DNA of 64,000 bases, from NCBI RefSeq assembly GCF_003597395.2, contig NC_133770.1, forward strand, positions 289,724,518 through 289,788,517. The letters are read 5' to 3'. Both the position numbers and the translations under genes were made by a program. The notes beneath the pieces were generated by a model, which was not told the origin of the DNA, did not search any database, and worked only from the letters and a program-made list of their open reading frames with translations. Positions 9,506 to 21,394 of the stretch are shown piece by piece. Origin of the DNA: Chelonoidis abingdonii. Taxonomy: Eukaryota; Chordata; Testudines; Testudinidae. The first letter of the stretch is position 1; each line of letters opens with the position of its first letter.

Positions 9506-12500
9506 ACAAACTCACAGCAGAGTCTTATTTGTAGTGGAGAACTGGTATACCTGACCCTGATCCCCTAAAACAGTGTTGCTGTTACTAACAAAATGCATAA
9601 TAAAGACCAAAAGTAACATTTTAAAGAAGCTCAAAGTAGCCTACTGATTAAAACTTCTTCATTATGAATTTGTAGCTCAGACATAAAAGAAGCATCAAAC
9701 TATTTTGCGAGTGTTTTTTAAAGATTTTATTAAATTACTCTTTTTTGTTAGGGGTGAGGGATGGTTGGTGTTTTGGGTTAGAAAAGAGTGTCAGTTTTGT
9801 GTGTGTCATTGCAATGATGAAAGAACAATCTTTTGCAGTGTTTCCTAAAGATGGTCATACTCTGGATTTATCTGATCTCCTCTGGAAGTTCTTTCCAAAG
9901 TCTGATTCCCCTCAACAAAGAATGCTTTGTCTCACATGCTTTGTCCTGAGCTGAGTGATCTGTGTTTCTTCACTATATATATTTTGTCTTCTATCATTTG
10001 TGTTTGGCTGGTTGTTATTTCAAAGTTACAGTATTGATTGGATATCAGAATCAGGTCCAAGCAGCAAATCCACTTCTGGATCTGAACCTTTCACAAAGAT
10101 TTGTTGGTACGCTTGGTTTGAATTTTGGCTTCTGGTTTCAGCCATTTATAGAGATGGTATCCAACTACAAAGTTTGCATCTGAAAACATGTCATCATTTA
10201 TATTACAGTAGCACTCAAGCCATGATAAGCATTGCGCAGGCACAGTGAGACCCCCAATCCCTGTTCTGAAGACTTTATGCTCCCAAATGGGAAACTGGTA
10301 ATATGATGAAGATGAAACTTGGCCATGGCTGATTAGTTGCATGTGACACTGTTAGATGGATGGAGAGGCAAGGTGATATTTGCAGCTGCATTTTGTATGG
10401 GCTGGCCAAGAGGGATTGTGGGTTGAGGTGTTCAGTAATCACTCAGGCCCAAATCCTCAAAGGTATTTAAACAGCTCCCACTGAAGTCACTGACAGATCA
10501 GACCTGGGGGTGTGGTAGTTCCCCACATAAGGGGAACAGTAGATGATACTCCCTCATTCCATGTGTCCCAGCCTCCTCCATTGCCTAGCAACCAATCTCC
10601 ATGGCATCATGCCCTCCAGATGCTCAGACAGAACCCTGGTCAAATCGTTAATCCTCAAGGTGACACACACTCCAAGGGATTATCCAGTGTCCTGAGAGTT
10701 AAACTACTTATATGTACTTGGACTATGCTGCCTTTTCTCTAAGGTGTTTGCCAGAGCGAGGAAGGATTTGCTAGATGTTTCAGTGATATGGAGTGGATTT
10801 GGGTACATTACATTCATCCCCTATTGAGCACCTGCAGGCAGAACATAATTGGAAATACATATTTTGAAATTTTATCTCAATCTTGTCACCCAGGAGTGGG
10901 TATTACCTACTGCTTCTTTCATTGTAAGGTTGCTCATGAGCTCTTATTGGCTTACAACCTTGACAGTGTCCCTTAGAGTAGTTTAAGCACTTAAAAGTTT
11001 ATTGGAGGTGGATGTAAGAATAATAAAACAAGTTTTATTAGGATAGTACATCACGCTGTGAGACCAGAAGAACAAGTGGCTATGAAATTCAGAGAAGCTC
11101 AAGGGACAAGCTACTGAGCTAGCTGTGATCAGGGAATACCAAAGGTATACAAAAGGCCAGTATGTCCCTTTTTAAAAAAAAAAAAAAAAAAAGAGAAAAG
11201 TTTATTTATATAAAAATGATGGCTCAGGCTCCTGCTATAACTGAGATGGAATTTTCTTGTTGGGTCAGGAATATACTATTATCTTCAGCTTGAACCTGCA
11301 GAGCTCCATGCAGGGATGTGTGCATTTATCATAATTATGTGATATCAAGGCCATAGTCCCAGGAGCTCCAGGCATTGCACAAAGAAGCAAAGTAACAAAG
11401 TTTATACCACAGGAAGCACCCAGGCGAGCAACATCACTGTTTTTTCTCATTTCCGCTGGAACTGCTGAACAGGCAGCGATTGCACTTCTATTTTGTGATC
11501 TATAATGGAAATGGACCACAGGGCTTCTGCATTTTATGCTTATACCCGCCCCAGCTCACTGCATGACCTCGGGCAAAGCACGATGCAAGCCTGGGTGCCT
11601 AAAGTTAAAGACCTAGATCCATATTTAGGTGCCTAAATAAAGGAAGCTTGACTTTCAAAGGATAGATTGAAAATCCACATTTGTATCTGATGGCTTCCAG
11701 TGCCTAATTTTAAGCAGCCAGCTTTGAACACTTTTGGCTTTCACCTGCCTATGCTTCAATGTCTCCAAAACAGTTACAATGAGCAACCATTGATTTTTGT
11801 CGAGGTGAATGTCAGCTTTATTATCACTCGTATTTGTTGTGTAATATATGCTAACAGTGTCCTCAGAGCTATACAAATTGTAAATGAAAAGAAGATCCCT
11901 ACTCTGAGCATCTTGCAATTTATGGACCATATTCGCTGGTCCGCTCTGGCTGCTTTGTTACAGTCCAGTGATGCAAAGCATCCATAAACCTGGTTTAACA
12001 GGCCACTTCTGCCTACTTTGTGGCTGCTTAGCATTGCTGGAGTAGTGCAAAGCAGATGGGGCATACCTAATCTGACCTTAAATATACACCAAAAGGTAAA
12101 TATTTATCTCAAGGGACCATGGATCTTGCTGTTCACTGAAATATATAATCAATATATCATCACCCCTCTGTCAAGGAGTAGCTGTTGTCCAGGCCTTACA
12201 AGTTAGCATCACGTCAGAAGAGAAATCATGATGCAGAGTCTCGGTATATATTTTAGTTCAACTTGTTTATTTATACTATATACAGCAGGCCTTGAACACA
12301 GGTGGTCACAAATAGCAGACAGGCACCTTTGCTGCTTGCCACAGCACCCAAAAGACACTACATCACAAAACTCAAAATAGCACAAGCATGAACCAAAGAC
12401 CAACACCAAAGAACCTGCCCTCTAAGAAAACAAACTTGTAAGACCTTGAGTAATAGTATCATCTGGTGACTCCCGCCAAAACAGCATGTGTTATTATATA

Positions 12501-12946
12501 CAGTCTGGAAGTTTTCATAAGGAATATTTTGAAATCTTCCCATTGATTTCAAAATGTGACTTTTTTTTTTTTAAGCTAACTTGCCAAAGGGAAGATGAGT
12601 TTAGAGATCCAGAAAAGAAATTAACTGTCACCCTGTGGTAAGCGCAGTTTCCTCTGAATTCAGCTCCAGCAAATCAGGAACCTTTTATTTACTAAACCTG
12701 TGATCTGATTGATTAACAATACTCTAGACTTCAAAACCATTGGCCTTTGGGGAACTAACCAGGTTAAGGGCTTGATCTTGATTTTACAATCCGCCATGAG
12801 TACAGGGCAGTGAAGGCCCCTGGAGCAGTGCGGGAAAGGGATTGTGATTCAGGGAGTCAAAACCTCTCCTGGTCTCCCTGTTGATTCAAAGAGGGAGTAA
12901 CTCCACTGTATCTATCTTCATGCAGCATACAACTCACAATTTGCCA
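9506..12946. other. Intergenic, mostly unassigned
   Basis: No gene is visible. 10185-10300 resembles an old amniote repeat also present at 60875-60997 (ATTACAGTAGCACTCAAG, GCATTGCGCAGGCACAG). 11172-11191 is a 20-base A run. 11840-11930 is a worn piece of the same old repeat. 12200-12520 is AT-rich, with the look of a worn LTR but no defined ends. The remainder shows nothing. Confidence 0.45.
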
Positions 12947-12949
12947 GTG

Positions 12950-13638
12950 TAGCCATATCATTGGGTACATGCCTCTACATAAATCCATGGTACACCCACA
13001 CCTTGAATACTGTGTGCAGATCTGATCCCCCATCTCAAAAAAAAAATATTGGAATTGGAAAAGGTACAGAAATGAGTAACAAAAATGATTAGGGGTAAGG
13101 AACAGCTTGCATATAAGGATAAATTTATAAAACTGGGACTTTTCAACTTGGAAAAGAGATGAATAACAGAGGGGATATGCTAGAGGTCTATAAAATCATC
13201 ACTGATGTAGAGAAAGTAAATAAGGAAGTATTATTTATTTTTTCTCATAACACAGGAACTAGGGGTTAACTAATGAAATCAATAGGCAGGAGGTCTAAAA
13301 CAAATAAAAAGAAATATGTCTTCACACAAGACACAGTCAACCTGTGGAACTTTCTGTCAGAGGATGTTGTGAAAGCCAAGAGTATAAAAGGGTTCAAAAC
13401 AGAACTAGATAAATTCACGAAAGATAGGTCCATCAATGGCCATTAGCCAGGATGGGGAGGGGTGGTGTCCCTAGCATCTGTTTGCCAGAAGCTGGAATTG
13501 GGCAATGGGGATGGATCACTTAAGGATTAGCTGTTCTGTTAATTCCCTCTGAAGCACTGGACATTGGCCACCGTCAGAAGACAGGATAATGATGGCCTTT
13601 GGTCTGATCCAGTATGGCCATTCTCATGTTCTTATGTC
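12950..13638 (+). mobile_element. CR1 LINE 3' end
   Basis: CR1 is the main non-LTR retrotransposon of sauropsids and copies itself by reverse transcription from its 3' end. This stretch shows the usual order: a worn end of ORF2 (GTACACCCACACCTTGAATA), the 3' UTR, GGATGGATCACTTAAGGATT, and the tail CCATTCTCATGTTCTTATG ending at about 13638. It is 5' truncated, as most copies are, and not coding. Confidence 0.85.
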
Positions 13639-15195
13639 AAACTCCATCCACCTGTGTTGGGGGGAGGAGAGATGTGGCAGTTCTGGGGACCCTACCACTC
13701 CCCATCATGATATAAGTAGCCAGCGCAAGGGAATAAGGGGCTGCCTTCCACCTGCCTGAGCTTTTTGACTGTCGCCAAAAACCTTCCCCATGTCATTATA
13801 AGTATTTATTATTGTTTCATTTCGGATTACAGAGGCCAACACTGTACTAGACACATTGTAGACCACATAAAAAGGCTCTCAGCAAATAAGACATAATTTT
13901 AAGGCCAGCAGCTTTCTGTTAGAGCTACTAAATACTGATATTTTTAAAGTCAATTGGAGTTTAATGTGAGAAAGGACAGAAATATTGGGAGCATAGTGTA
14001 TAAATCTAAACATTCTGACTTTCATCTCCTGAGATTACTTTAAAATATGAACATGAAACAAATTAGTTTATCATTTCTGGGCTAAGCAGATTTATATTTG
14101 CTAAGGAGTAATTAAATTAGACATCTCATTTATGCAGGTGTTTATTATAAGGCTTGGGAAACGGTCTGTATTGAAATCTGCACCCACCTGAACTTGGTGA
14201 ATTGAAGTGATCCAAACCGTAACATTACAGATTCAGCTTGGAATGCTTGTATTTTTAGGTTACAGTCTCAGGCACTTCAAGCCTGAGCTGGGAGAGCAGA
14301 AGGCAGTTCAAATTTACACAGCTCTCTTGATTTAACAATGATATTTGCAAATATAACTCAATGCTTTGTTTGGGTCATTGGCAGTAGGATTCAAACCTGG
14401 GACCTTCTCAGTCTAAAACCATGAACCTCAACTGCCTGAGCTAAAACACCTAGTTCTGTTAGTTCAAAGGCTTCTGCATGCTTGTAAATGTGGTGGAGAG
14501 AGTCATACTGTGGCTGGATGTGGGTGACGTTTAGTAGCTTTCACCTAAAACACTTTGTAATTTATGCACCAGCTTATATTCTGTGTAGGATCCTCAGCTA
14601 CCTGGCATCTTTGAATGGTACAGAGGGTTGGGGACTCTCATGATTCTGCCTCCTCACCACACATGAGAACTTCTCCACATTTTGCCTTTTGGTACAATTT
14701 TGGTCACCAGATATGCTAGGAAGGAGAAGTCACTGTAATCCATGTACAGGGACTTCTACTGGAACGGGTATTGATGCAGGGGTTACAGGCAGCAGACGTT
14801 CCTTTCATACTCCTCCCTCCACTTTGAATCCATACTAACAGCAGGCACATTCTCTCTCTAAGTAATTAAGCCTTGCATCACTTCTGTGTGGCAAGGATTT
14901 ATTAATCTCAATTTACAAGTGGGTAAACCAAGGCATAGAGTGGTTACGTGACTCCCCTGTTGTAAGGAGCTGCCAGAGGATTCCATTTGGATTGCCAGTA
15001 ACAAGTTGTATTGATTCTATGAATCCCCGGGGGCAATATCGCATACTGTTGAGCGCCATCTACAGCCGCCTTTCCAATGAACTAGCTATGTACATATGTA
15101 CAGGTATAGAGCACACTTGCCATGTTCACACAGCAGACTCGTGGAAGGACTGGAAACAGAACCCAGAGTCCTGGCTCCTACTTTGCTAGCTGCTT
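13639..15195. other. Intergenic with small SINE-like pieces
   Basis: 14374-14453 read on - has tRNA-like boxes (TAGCTCAGGCAGTTGAGG, then GGTTTGAATCC), so it is a tRNA-derived SINE fragment. 14870-15010 resembles the MIR-like repeat (ATTAATCTCAATTTACAAGT, CCAAGGCATAGAG). 13800-13900 may be another old repeat. No gene is seen. Confidence 0.45.
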
Positions 15196-15527
15196 TCAAC
15201 TACCTGAAAGGGGGTTCCAAAGAGGATGGCTCTAGACTGTCCTCAGTGGTAGAGATGACAGAACAAGGAGTAATGGTCTCAAGTTGCAGTGGGGGAAGTT
15301 TAGGTTGGATATTAGGAAAAAAATTCACTAGAAAGGTGGTGAAGCACTGGAATGGGTTACCTAGGGAGGTGGTGGAATCGCCTTCCTTAGAAGTTTTTAA
15401 GGTCAGGCTTGACAAAGTCCTGGCTGGGATGATTTAGTTGGGGACTGATCCTGCTTTGAGCAGGAGGTTGGACTAAATGACCTCCTGATGTCCCTTCCAA
15501 CCCTGATATTCCATGATTTTATGATTC
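15196..15527 (+). mobile_element. CR1 LINE 3' end
   Basis: It contains GAAGCACTGGAATGGGTTAC, GTTGGACTAAATGACCTCC and the tail CCATGATTTTATGATTC. The 113-codon open frame here (KFTRKVVKHWNGLPREVVES) is part of the CR1 3' end and not a gene. The copy is 5' truncated. Confidence 0.88.
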
Positions 15528-15699
15528 AAGCGCATTTACGACATTGTGACTATTCACGTACTTGAAGTCAGGCACCTGCCTAAGTATCTTGCAAAACAAT
15601 GGCTTTAGGGATCAAGCTTGAGAGGTGCTGAGCACCCTCACGTTCCAGTGCGATTGGAGGGTACTCAGTACCTGAGCATACTGTAGGTTCCTGCTTCCA

Positions 15700-15830
15700 C
15701 AACACCAATCACCCACCAGGGGTGCTGGAACAATTTTTCAGCGGGGGTGTTGAGAGCCATTGACCAACAGAAACCACTTCAAGCCAGGGGGTGCGGCAGC
15801 ACCCGTAGGTCCAACACTTATGTCACACAC
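15700..15830. repeat. Short interspersed repeat, class unknown
   Basis: GGGGTGCTGGAACAATTTTT and CAAGCCAGGGGGTGCGGCAG mark a repeat common in turtle DNA. I cannot place it in a class from sequence alone. Confidence 0.4.
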
Positions 15831-16680
15831 CAGCCTTCTCTACCTTTCTTTCATGATCTCTTATTTCCTTATTTTCAGTTTCACCTCTTACTTTAATCCC
15901 TGAAGTCACCTGCTTCATTAGAAATGCAGCTATTAAATTCCATGCTGATAACGTGGCATGGTTAATTTTTTCCAGTTCACTGATGGGCCACTGGAAAAAA
16001 AAAATTAGTAACAGGGGGAAAGTTGGTCACCAGACCCTCATTCCTACCTTCCTTACTGACATGGGAAATACATAATTTATAGCAGCAAGCCTCCTTCATG
16101 CACCCCTTAGAATCCTTAGGAAATTAGGTCAATATGTTTTCCTTTACTCTAAAACAGATTTTTTAAAAAATAGTGGCTCATGTTCTTCTTTTAACAGTTC
16201 CTGGCAGTTATATTAACAATTTACTATTGGTAATGGCTGAATAATTATTTTTCTGGAGTCTAAATTGAAAGGTTAACCTTAGCATTTCTCTCTAAATGTT
16301 TTAAATTGTTTCCATCACAGGAATACTATGGCTGAGTAGCAGCTTAGAGGACTGAAGGGGAAAAAAAAACATTACATTTGCATCAGATTTAAAGGCAAAG
16401 TGAAAATTAAATTGGCTTCAGCAGTAAGATGAAATTCATGGAGGAGCATGTAGTATTATGGCTGTTTGGTTGCAGGCTCAGAAAACCCCAGACCCTTTTC
16501 TATGTATTGACATTTGCTTGGATTACCTAAAATGATTTTTTTTTCTCCCAAGAATTAGAAATGACTAGGTCCTATTGATTATAGCTGGGTGATCTATTTT
16601 TCCAATCATTTATCCAATTAATGTTCTTGTGATTATTAGTAGTCTTGGAAGAGACTGTGAATCAGGGATTAGGCCCTGCT
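15831..16680. other. Unassigned AT-rich DNA
   Basis: No gene, terminal repeat or LINE tail is visible. Short A and T runs are frequent. Confidence 0.4.
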
Positions 16681-17300
16681 CATAGATTCATAGAGTTTAA
16701 GGGTATGTCTATGCTTCATTAAAAGACCCGGGGTTCAGCCATGACTGGCCCAGGAGAGCTTACTCAGGCTTGCAGGGGTATAAAATTACAGTGCAGATGT
16801 TTTGGGCTCAGGCAGGAGCCTGGGCTCTGAGACCCCTTGTGGAGGATAGTTCTCAGAGCCTGGGCTCCAGCTTAAGCCTGAATGTTTACACTGCTATTTT
16901 TAGCCCCACAGCTGGTCAGCCAACTCAGGTTCTGAGACTCAGTGGCACAAGTTTTTCATTGCAGTGCTCACATACCTAGACACTAGAAGAGACCTTAGAT
17001 CATCTAGTTGGACCTCCTGTATACCACAGGCAATTAAATTTCATTGAGTTCACCTTGTATTGAGACCAATAACTTATCAGACTAAAGCTTATCTTCCAGA
17101 AAGTCATTTGATTTGAAGACATCAAGATATGGAGAATCCATCATGTCCCTCGGTAGTTTGTTCCGATGCTAGTGAATGTTACTGTTGAAAAGTTGCCCAA
17201 TTTCTAATCTGATTTTTTCTGATTCAAACTTCCAGCCAACAGTTCTTGTTATGCTTTTCTTCCCTTTAGTACCCAGTATATCTTCTCCCCATAAAGGTAA
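16681..17300 (-). mobile_element. CR1 LINE fragment, split by a MITE
   Basis: The tail CATAGATTCATAGAGTTTAA (antisense) at 16681-16700 is separated by the MITE at 16701-16976 from the rest of the element, which resumes as ACACTAGAAGAGACC and ATCTAGTTGGACCTCCTGTA. The MITE is therefore younger than this CR1. Confidence 0.75.
16701..16976. mobile_element. MITE with GGGTATGTCTA ends (Harbinger type)
   Basis: The left end is GGGTATGTCTATGC. The right end, reverse complemented, is GGTATGTGAGCACTGC. The interior is quasi-palindromic around GGCTCAGGCAGGAGCCTGGG. Flanks are TAA on the left and TAG on the right, close to the 3-bp TWA duplication of Harbinger. It has no coding capacity. The 69-codon frame inside it is meaningless. 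Confidence 0.75.
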
Positions 17301-18235
17301 TCACAGAATATTAGACTCATAGGACTGGAAGGGACCTCAAGAGATCATCTAATCCTATCTCCTACACTCAAGGCAGGAATAAGTATTATCTAGACCATTC
17401 TTCACAGGTGTTTGTCTAACCTGCTCTTAAAAATCTCCAATGATGGAGATTCCACAACCTCTCTAGGCAATTTATTCCAGTGCTTAACTCCTCTGATCGT
17501 TACGAAGTTTCTCCTAATGTCTAACTTAAACCTCCCTTGCTGCAATTTAAGCCCATTGCTTCTTGTCCTATCCTCAGAGGTTAAAGAGAACACTTTTTTG
17601 GCCATTGTCCTTGTAACTACCTTTTATGTACTTGAAAATTGTTTTCTCTTCTCCAGATTAAGCAAACCCATTTTTTTTTCCTACATCTTCCTTGACAGGT
17701 CATGTTTCTAGACCTTTAATCATTTTGTTGCTCCTCTGGACTATCTCCAGTTGTCCACAACTTTCCTGAAAGTAGCACCCAGAACTGGATACAATACTAC
17801 GTTGAGGTCTAATCTGGTGCAGGTACAGCAGACGAATTTCTTCTCATGTTCTGCTACAACACTTGCTAATACATCCCAAGATGATGTTCATTTTTTTTCC
17901 AGCAGTGTTTCACTTGTCACTTTCCTAGGCAGTCATTCCCATTTGTATGCGTGCAATTGATTGTTCCTTCCAAGCGGAGTTCATTGCATTTGCCTTTTTG
18001 AATTCCATCCATTTACTGCAAACCATTCTCAAGTTTGTCCAGATCATTTTGAATTTAATCCTATCCTCCAAAGCACTTGCAACCCTCCCACTCGGTATCA
18101 TCCACAAACTTTAAAAGTGTTCTCTCTAGCCATTATTAAATCACTGATCAAGAGATGAACAGAACTGGACATCTCTTTCAACAAGTCACTCTCAATCTTC
18201 TTTTCATAAACTAAACACAGGTCAGCACTTAGGGA
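17301..18235 (-). mobile_element. CR1 LINE, 3' UTR and end of ORF2
   Basis: Read on -, it ends with the CR1 tail (GGACTGGAAGGGACCTCAAG at 17320 in antisense). The frame 17605-17402 gives GVKHWNKLPREVVESPSLEI, the usual CR1 near-tail wording. Further in, pieces of the RT C-terminal region remain with frameshifts. It abuts an oppositely oriented CR1 at 18238. Confidence 0.82.
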
Positions 18236-18237
18236 TT

Positions 18238-19296
18238 AATAATAAGAATTTCGATATACATTGGGGACGAATCAGTTGGAAACAACAGAGGAGGAGACCT
18301 GGGTACTGGTTGATCACAGGATGACTATGAGCCACCAATGCGATATGGCTGTTAAAAAAGCAAATGCGGTTTTAGGGGCATCAGGCAGGGTATTCCAGCA
18401 AAGATAAGAGGTGTTAGTACCGTTGTATAAGGCGCTGGGAGACCTCACCTGGAATACGTGTGCAGTTCTGTGCTCCCTTTAAGAAGGATAATTCAAACTG
18501 AACGGATCATTATAAGACGGCTACCAGATTGATAGATTCGAGACGGCTACAGGATGATGCCGAGGAATGGAGAAACCGCCTATGAAAGGAGACCAAGAGC
18601 TTGGCTTGTTTACCCTAACCAAGAGAACTCCAGGAGGATATGCTGCTCTATATAATATATATCAGGGGATTAACATTAGGGAGGGAGAGGAATATTTAAG
18701 CTTAGTATAATGTAGATACAAGGACAATGGTACAAACTGGACACTAGGAAGTTCAGGCTTGAAATTAGACGAAGTTCTAACCAAGAGAGTGAAGTCTGGA
18801 AAGCCTTCCAGGGAATAGTGGGAGCAAAAGACATATCTGGCTTTAAGACTAACTTGATAAGTTTATGGAAGGATGATATGATAGGAAGTTAATTTTGGCA
18901 ATTGTCCTGGAATCAGCAGATAAGTCTGCTCAATGTCTGCGATGAGTGGATCAGAGTTACTGCAGAGAATCTTTCTTGAGCTGGCTGAGGCCTTGCCCAC
19001 ATGCTCGAGGGTTAGCTGATCGCCATATTGGGGTCGGGAAGGAATTCCTCCAGGGCAGATTGGCTGAGCGCTCTGGAGTTTTTCACTTTCCCGCAAGCAT
19101 GGGGCATGGGTCACTTGCTGGTGGATTCTCTGCTTGAGGTCTTCAAACCACAATTTGAAGACTTCAATAACTCGGACATAGGTTAGGGGTTTTTATAGAA
19201 GTGGATGGGTAGGGTTCTGTGGCCTGCTTTGTGCAGTAGGTCAGACTAGATGATCATGTTGGTCCCTTCTGACCTGTGAGTCTATGAGTCTATTGC
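18238..19296 (+). mobile_element. CR1 LINE 3' end, longer copy
   Basis: The order is as expected for CR1 on +: GACTATGAGCCACCAATGCG, GGGAAGGAATTCCTCCAGGG, ATGATCATGTTGGTCCC, then CTGTGAGTCTATGAGTCTAT at the end. Many indels have destroyed the frame. It lies between two CR1 copies on -, so it may have inserted into one of them. Confidence 0.85.
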
Positions 19297-20330
19297 ATTC
19301 TCTATGTCGCTCATTGTAAGTCATTTTCTCTAGCCCCTCAAATCTATTTTTCGGGTCTTTTCTGCACCATCTCCAATTTTCTGACTTTGTAAAAAAACAA
19401 AACAAAACACAAACAATGTAGACAGTCAAACTGTACGCAGTATTGCAGTATCAGACTTACCAATGCAGTATACAGAGGTCGAATCACCTCCCTTCTCCCT
19501 TGGCTTTACATCCAAAGATTGCATTAGCATTTCTTGTCAAAGCATTGCACCGGGAGCTCACTATCAGTTGTTTGTTCACTGTGACCCCTAAATCCTCCAC
19601 AGAGTCACTGCTGTCCAGGATACAGTCCCTCATTCTGTACGTATGGCCTGCATTCCTTGTTCCTAGATGTATAGATTTGCATTTGGCTGTATTCAAATCA
19701 TATTTTGTTAGAATGGGCCCAGCAATTACAAGTGATTCAGATTCTCTGTGCTCTAACCCCCTCATTATTTATCATTACACCAATCTTTGTATTATCCGCA
19801 AATGTTCTTATTGGGGATTTTCTGTTTGCTTCCCGATCATCAAGCAAAAATGTGTAGAACCATTGGGTCCAGTACCCATCCCTGCAGAACCCCAGTAGAA
19901 ACATCCCCATTAGAGCAACAAAATGATTGCCCACTGGCAACTACTTTTTGAGATATGGTCAGTTAGCCTGTTCTTATTCCATTCAACCTGTGCTTTTTTG
20001 GCACTGTACAGTGATTAACTTTTAATCAGAATGGCATGTGGTAGAAAGTCAAACACAGAACAAATGGCAATGTATATTACGTTGATACAGTATCTGTATC
20101 AACCAAACTTTTCATGTTATCGAAGATTTCTTTGACAAAACCTATTTACCATAAAACCACATTGGCTGGCATCCTATCCTTTAATTCTTTATCAATTGAA
20201 GTCTCCGTCTGCTTATCCATTTTTTTGCTGGGGATCGATGTCAGGCTAAGTACCTGTAGTTACCCTGAAATCCTGCTTGCCCTTTATTTACAATGTTACT
20301 TTTGAAAAATTGTGTGTACACTTATCTTTA
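19297..20330 (-). pseudogene. CR1 reverse transcriptase remnant (ORF2)
   Basis: On -, the frame 19940-19737 reads GFCRDGYWTQWFYTFLL and then TFADNTKIGVMINNE, where FADNTK (19802-19785) stands for the RT catalytic motif FADDTK, with the second D replaced by N. The frame 19765-19484 continues with YDLNTAKCKSIHLG and SVEDLGVTVNKQL, which follow that motif in CR1. An inactive remnant: the motif is changed and frames are broken. Its own 3' tail is missing where the + CR1 ends at 19296. Confidence 0.82.
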
Positions 20331-21390
20331 CATAGTGGTAGTAATCACATTAAGCATCTGCATAAACCTTTGCAGGATTGAAGTCTCTTAACCCCTCTCT
20401 GCTAGAGTTGCCCATCTCTGCAATGGGGGTGTTGATATTTTCTCAGTCTGTCTTGTCTGTTTAGATTGCAACTAAAAAAATGGTCAAGAACTAGGAGATG
20501 CAAAATATCCTTGCCACAAAAAAAGAAAGAGGGAAACATAAAGCAATTAAAAAAAGAAAGAAACCCTTTAGTAATAGGGATGCTGAAAGTTACTGCAGCC
20601 ATGGGACCCAAGAAGAACCAGAAAACTATAAAAGTTATTTGTTTTCACATTATCATTTTACTACAAAAACATACATACCCTTAGTCTATAAAAACTATTC
20701 AACAACCCACAAAGCTAATGAATGATATTTTGTTGCTATCTTCAGAGGATTATTTCCAAAAGGTAACAAATACTATATAAAATGAATAGTACAATCTTGG
20801 GCAAATCAGTGAGGAATCAGGTCCCAGTTCAGCAAAGCATTTAAGCACATGCTTCAACTCTGCCTGTTTAGCATAAGCACATGCTTAACTTTAAGCACAT
20901 GCTTAACTTTAAGCACATGCTTGCATTCCACTGAAGCCAGTGAGACTTAAGGATGGGCTTAAGTGCTTTCCTGACAGATTGATGAATTGGGACCTCAGCC
21001 CTTTAAGAGGCTCAGTTCTCCTGGGAAAAGTTGAACACGGTCAGCTCCCACTGACTTCTCTGGGAGCTGAGGTTGCTCAGCACCTTACAGGGTCGAGTCC
21101 TAAGATGGTGATCCTGAGAGAAGATGAGCGCCTGCAAGTTCTTTTGACTTCAGAGTATTTAGGATTCGGTGTCTCCCTGGCATGTGCAGGTGCTCAACCC
21201 CTCTAGGATCGAGACACTAACCTCTCTGTGTATCGTAAGTTTCCCCAAGCTATACAGTGAGTAGGGATGAAAGTCGAAATGAGACAAATTCAGACTAGAA
21301 ATAAGACATACATTTTTAACAGCGAGAGTAATTACCCACTGGAACAATTCAACATGAGTTATGGTCATGAACAGAGGGTATCATAGGCTG
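20331..21390. other. Intergenic with a small tandem repeat
   Basis: 20840-20990 belongs to an old amniote repeat and holds about three units of AAGCACATGCTTAACTTT (20875-20925). The flanks show no gene. Confidence 0.5.
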
Positions 21391-21394
21391 ATGG

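Noticed and set aside
19443..19898. 151-codon open frame on the plus strand
   Set aside because: It is antisense to the CR1 reverse transcriptase read on the minus strand.
17301..20330. One minus-strand CR1 split by the plus-strand CR1 at 18238-19296
   Set aside because: The two minus pieces cover overlapping parts of the CR1 3' half, so they are separate copies.
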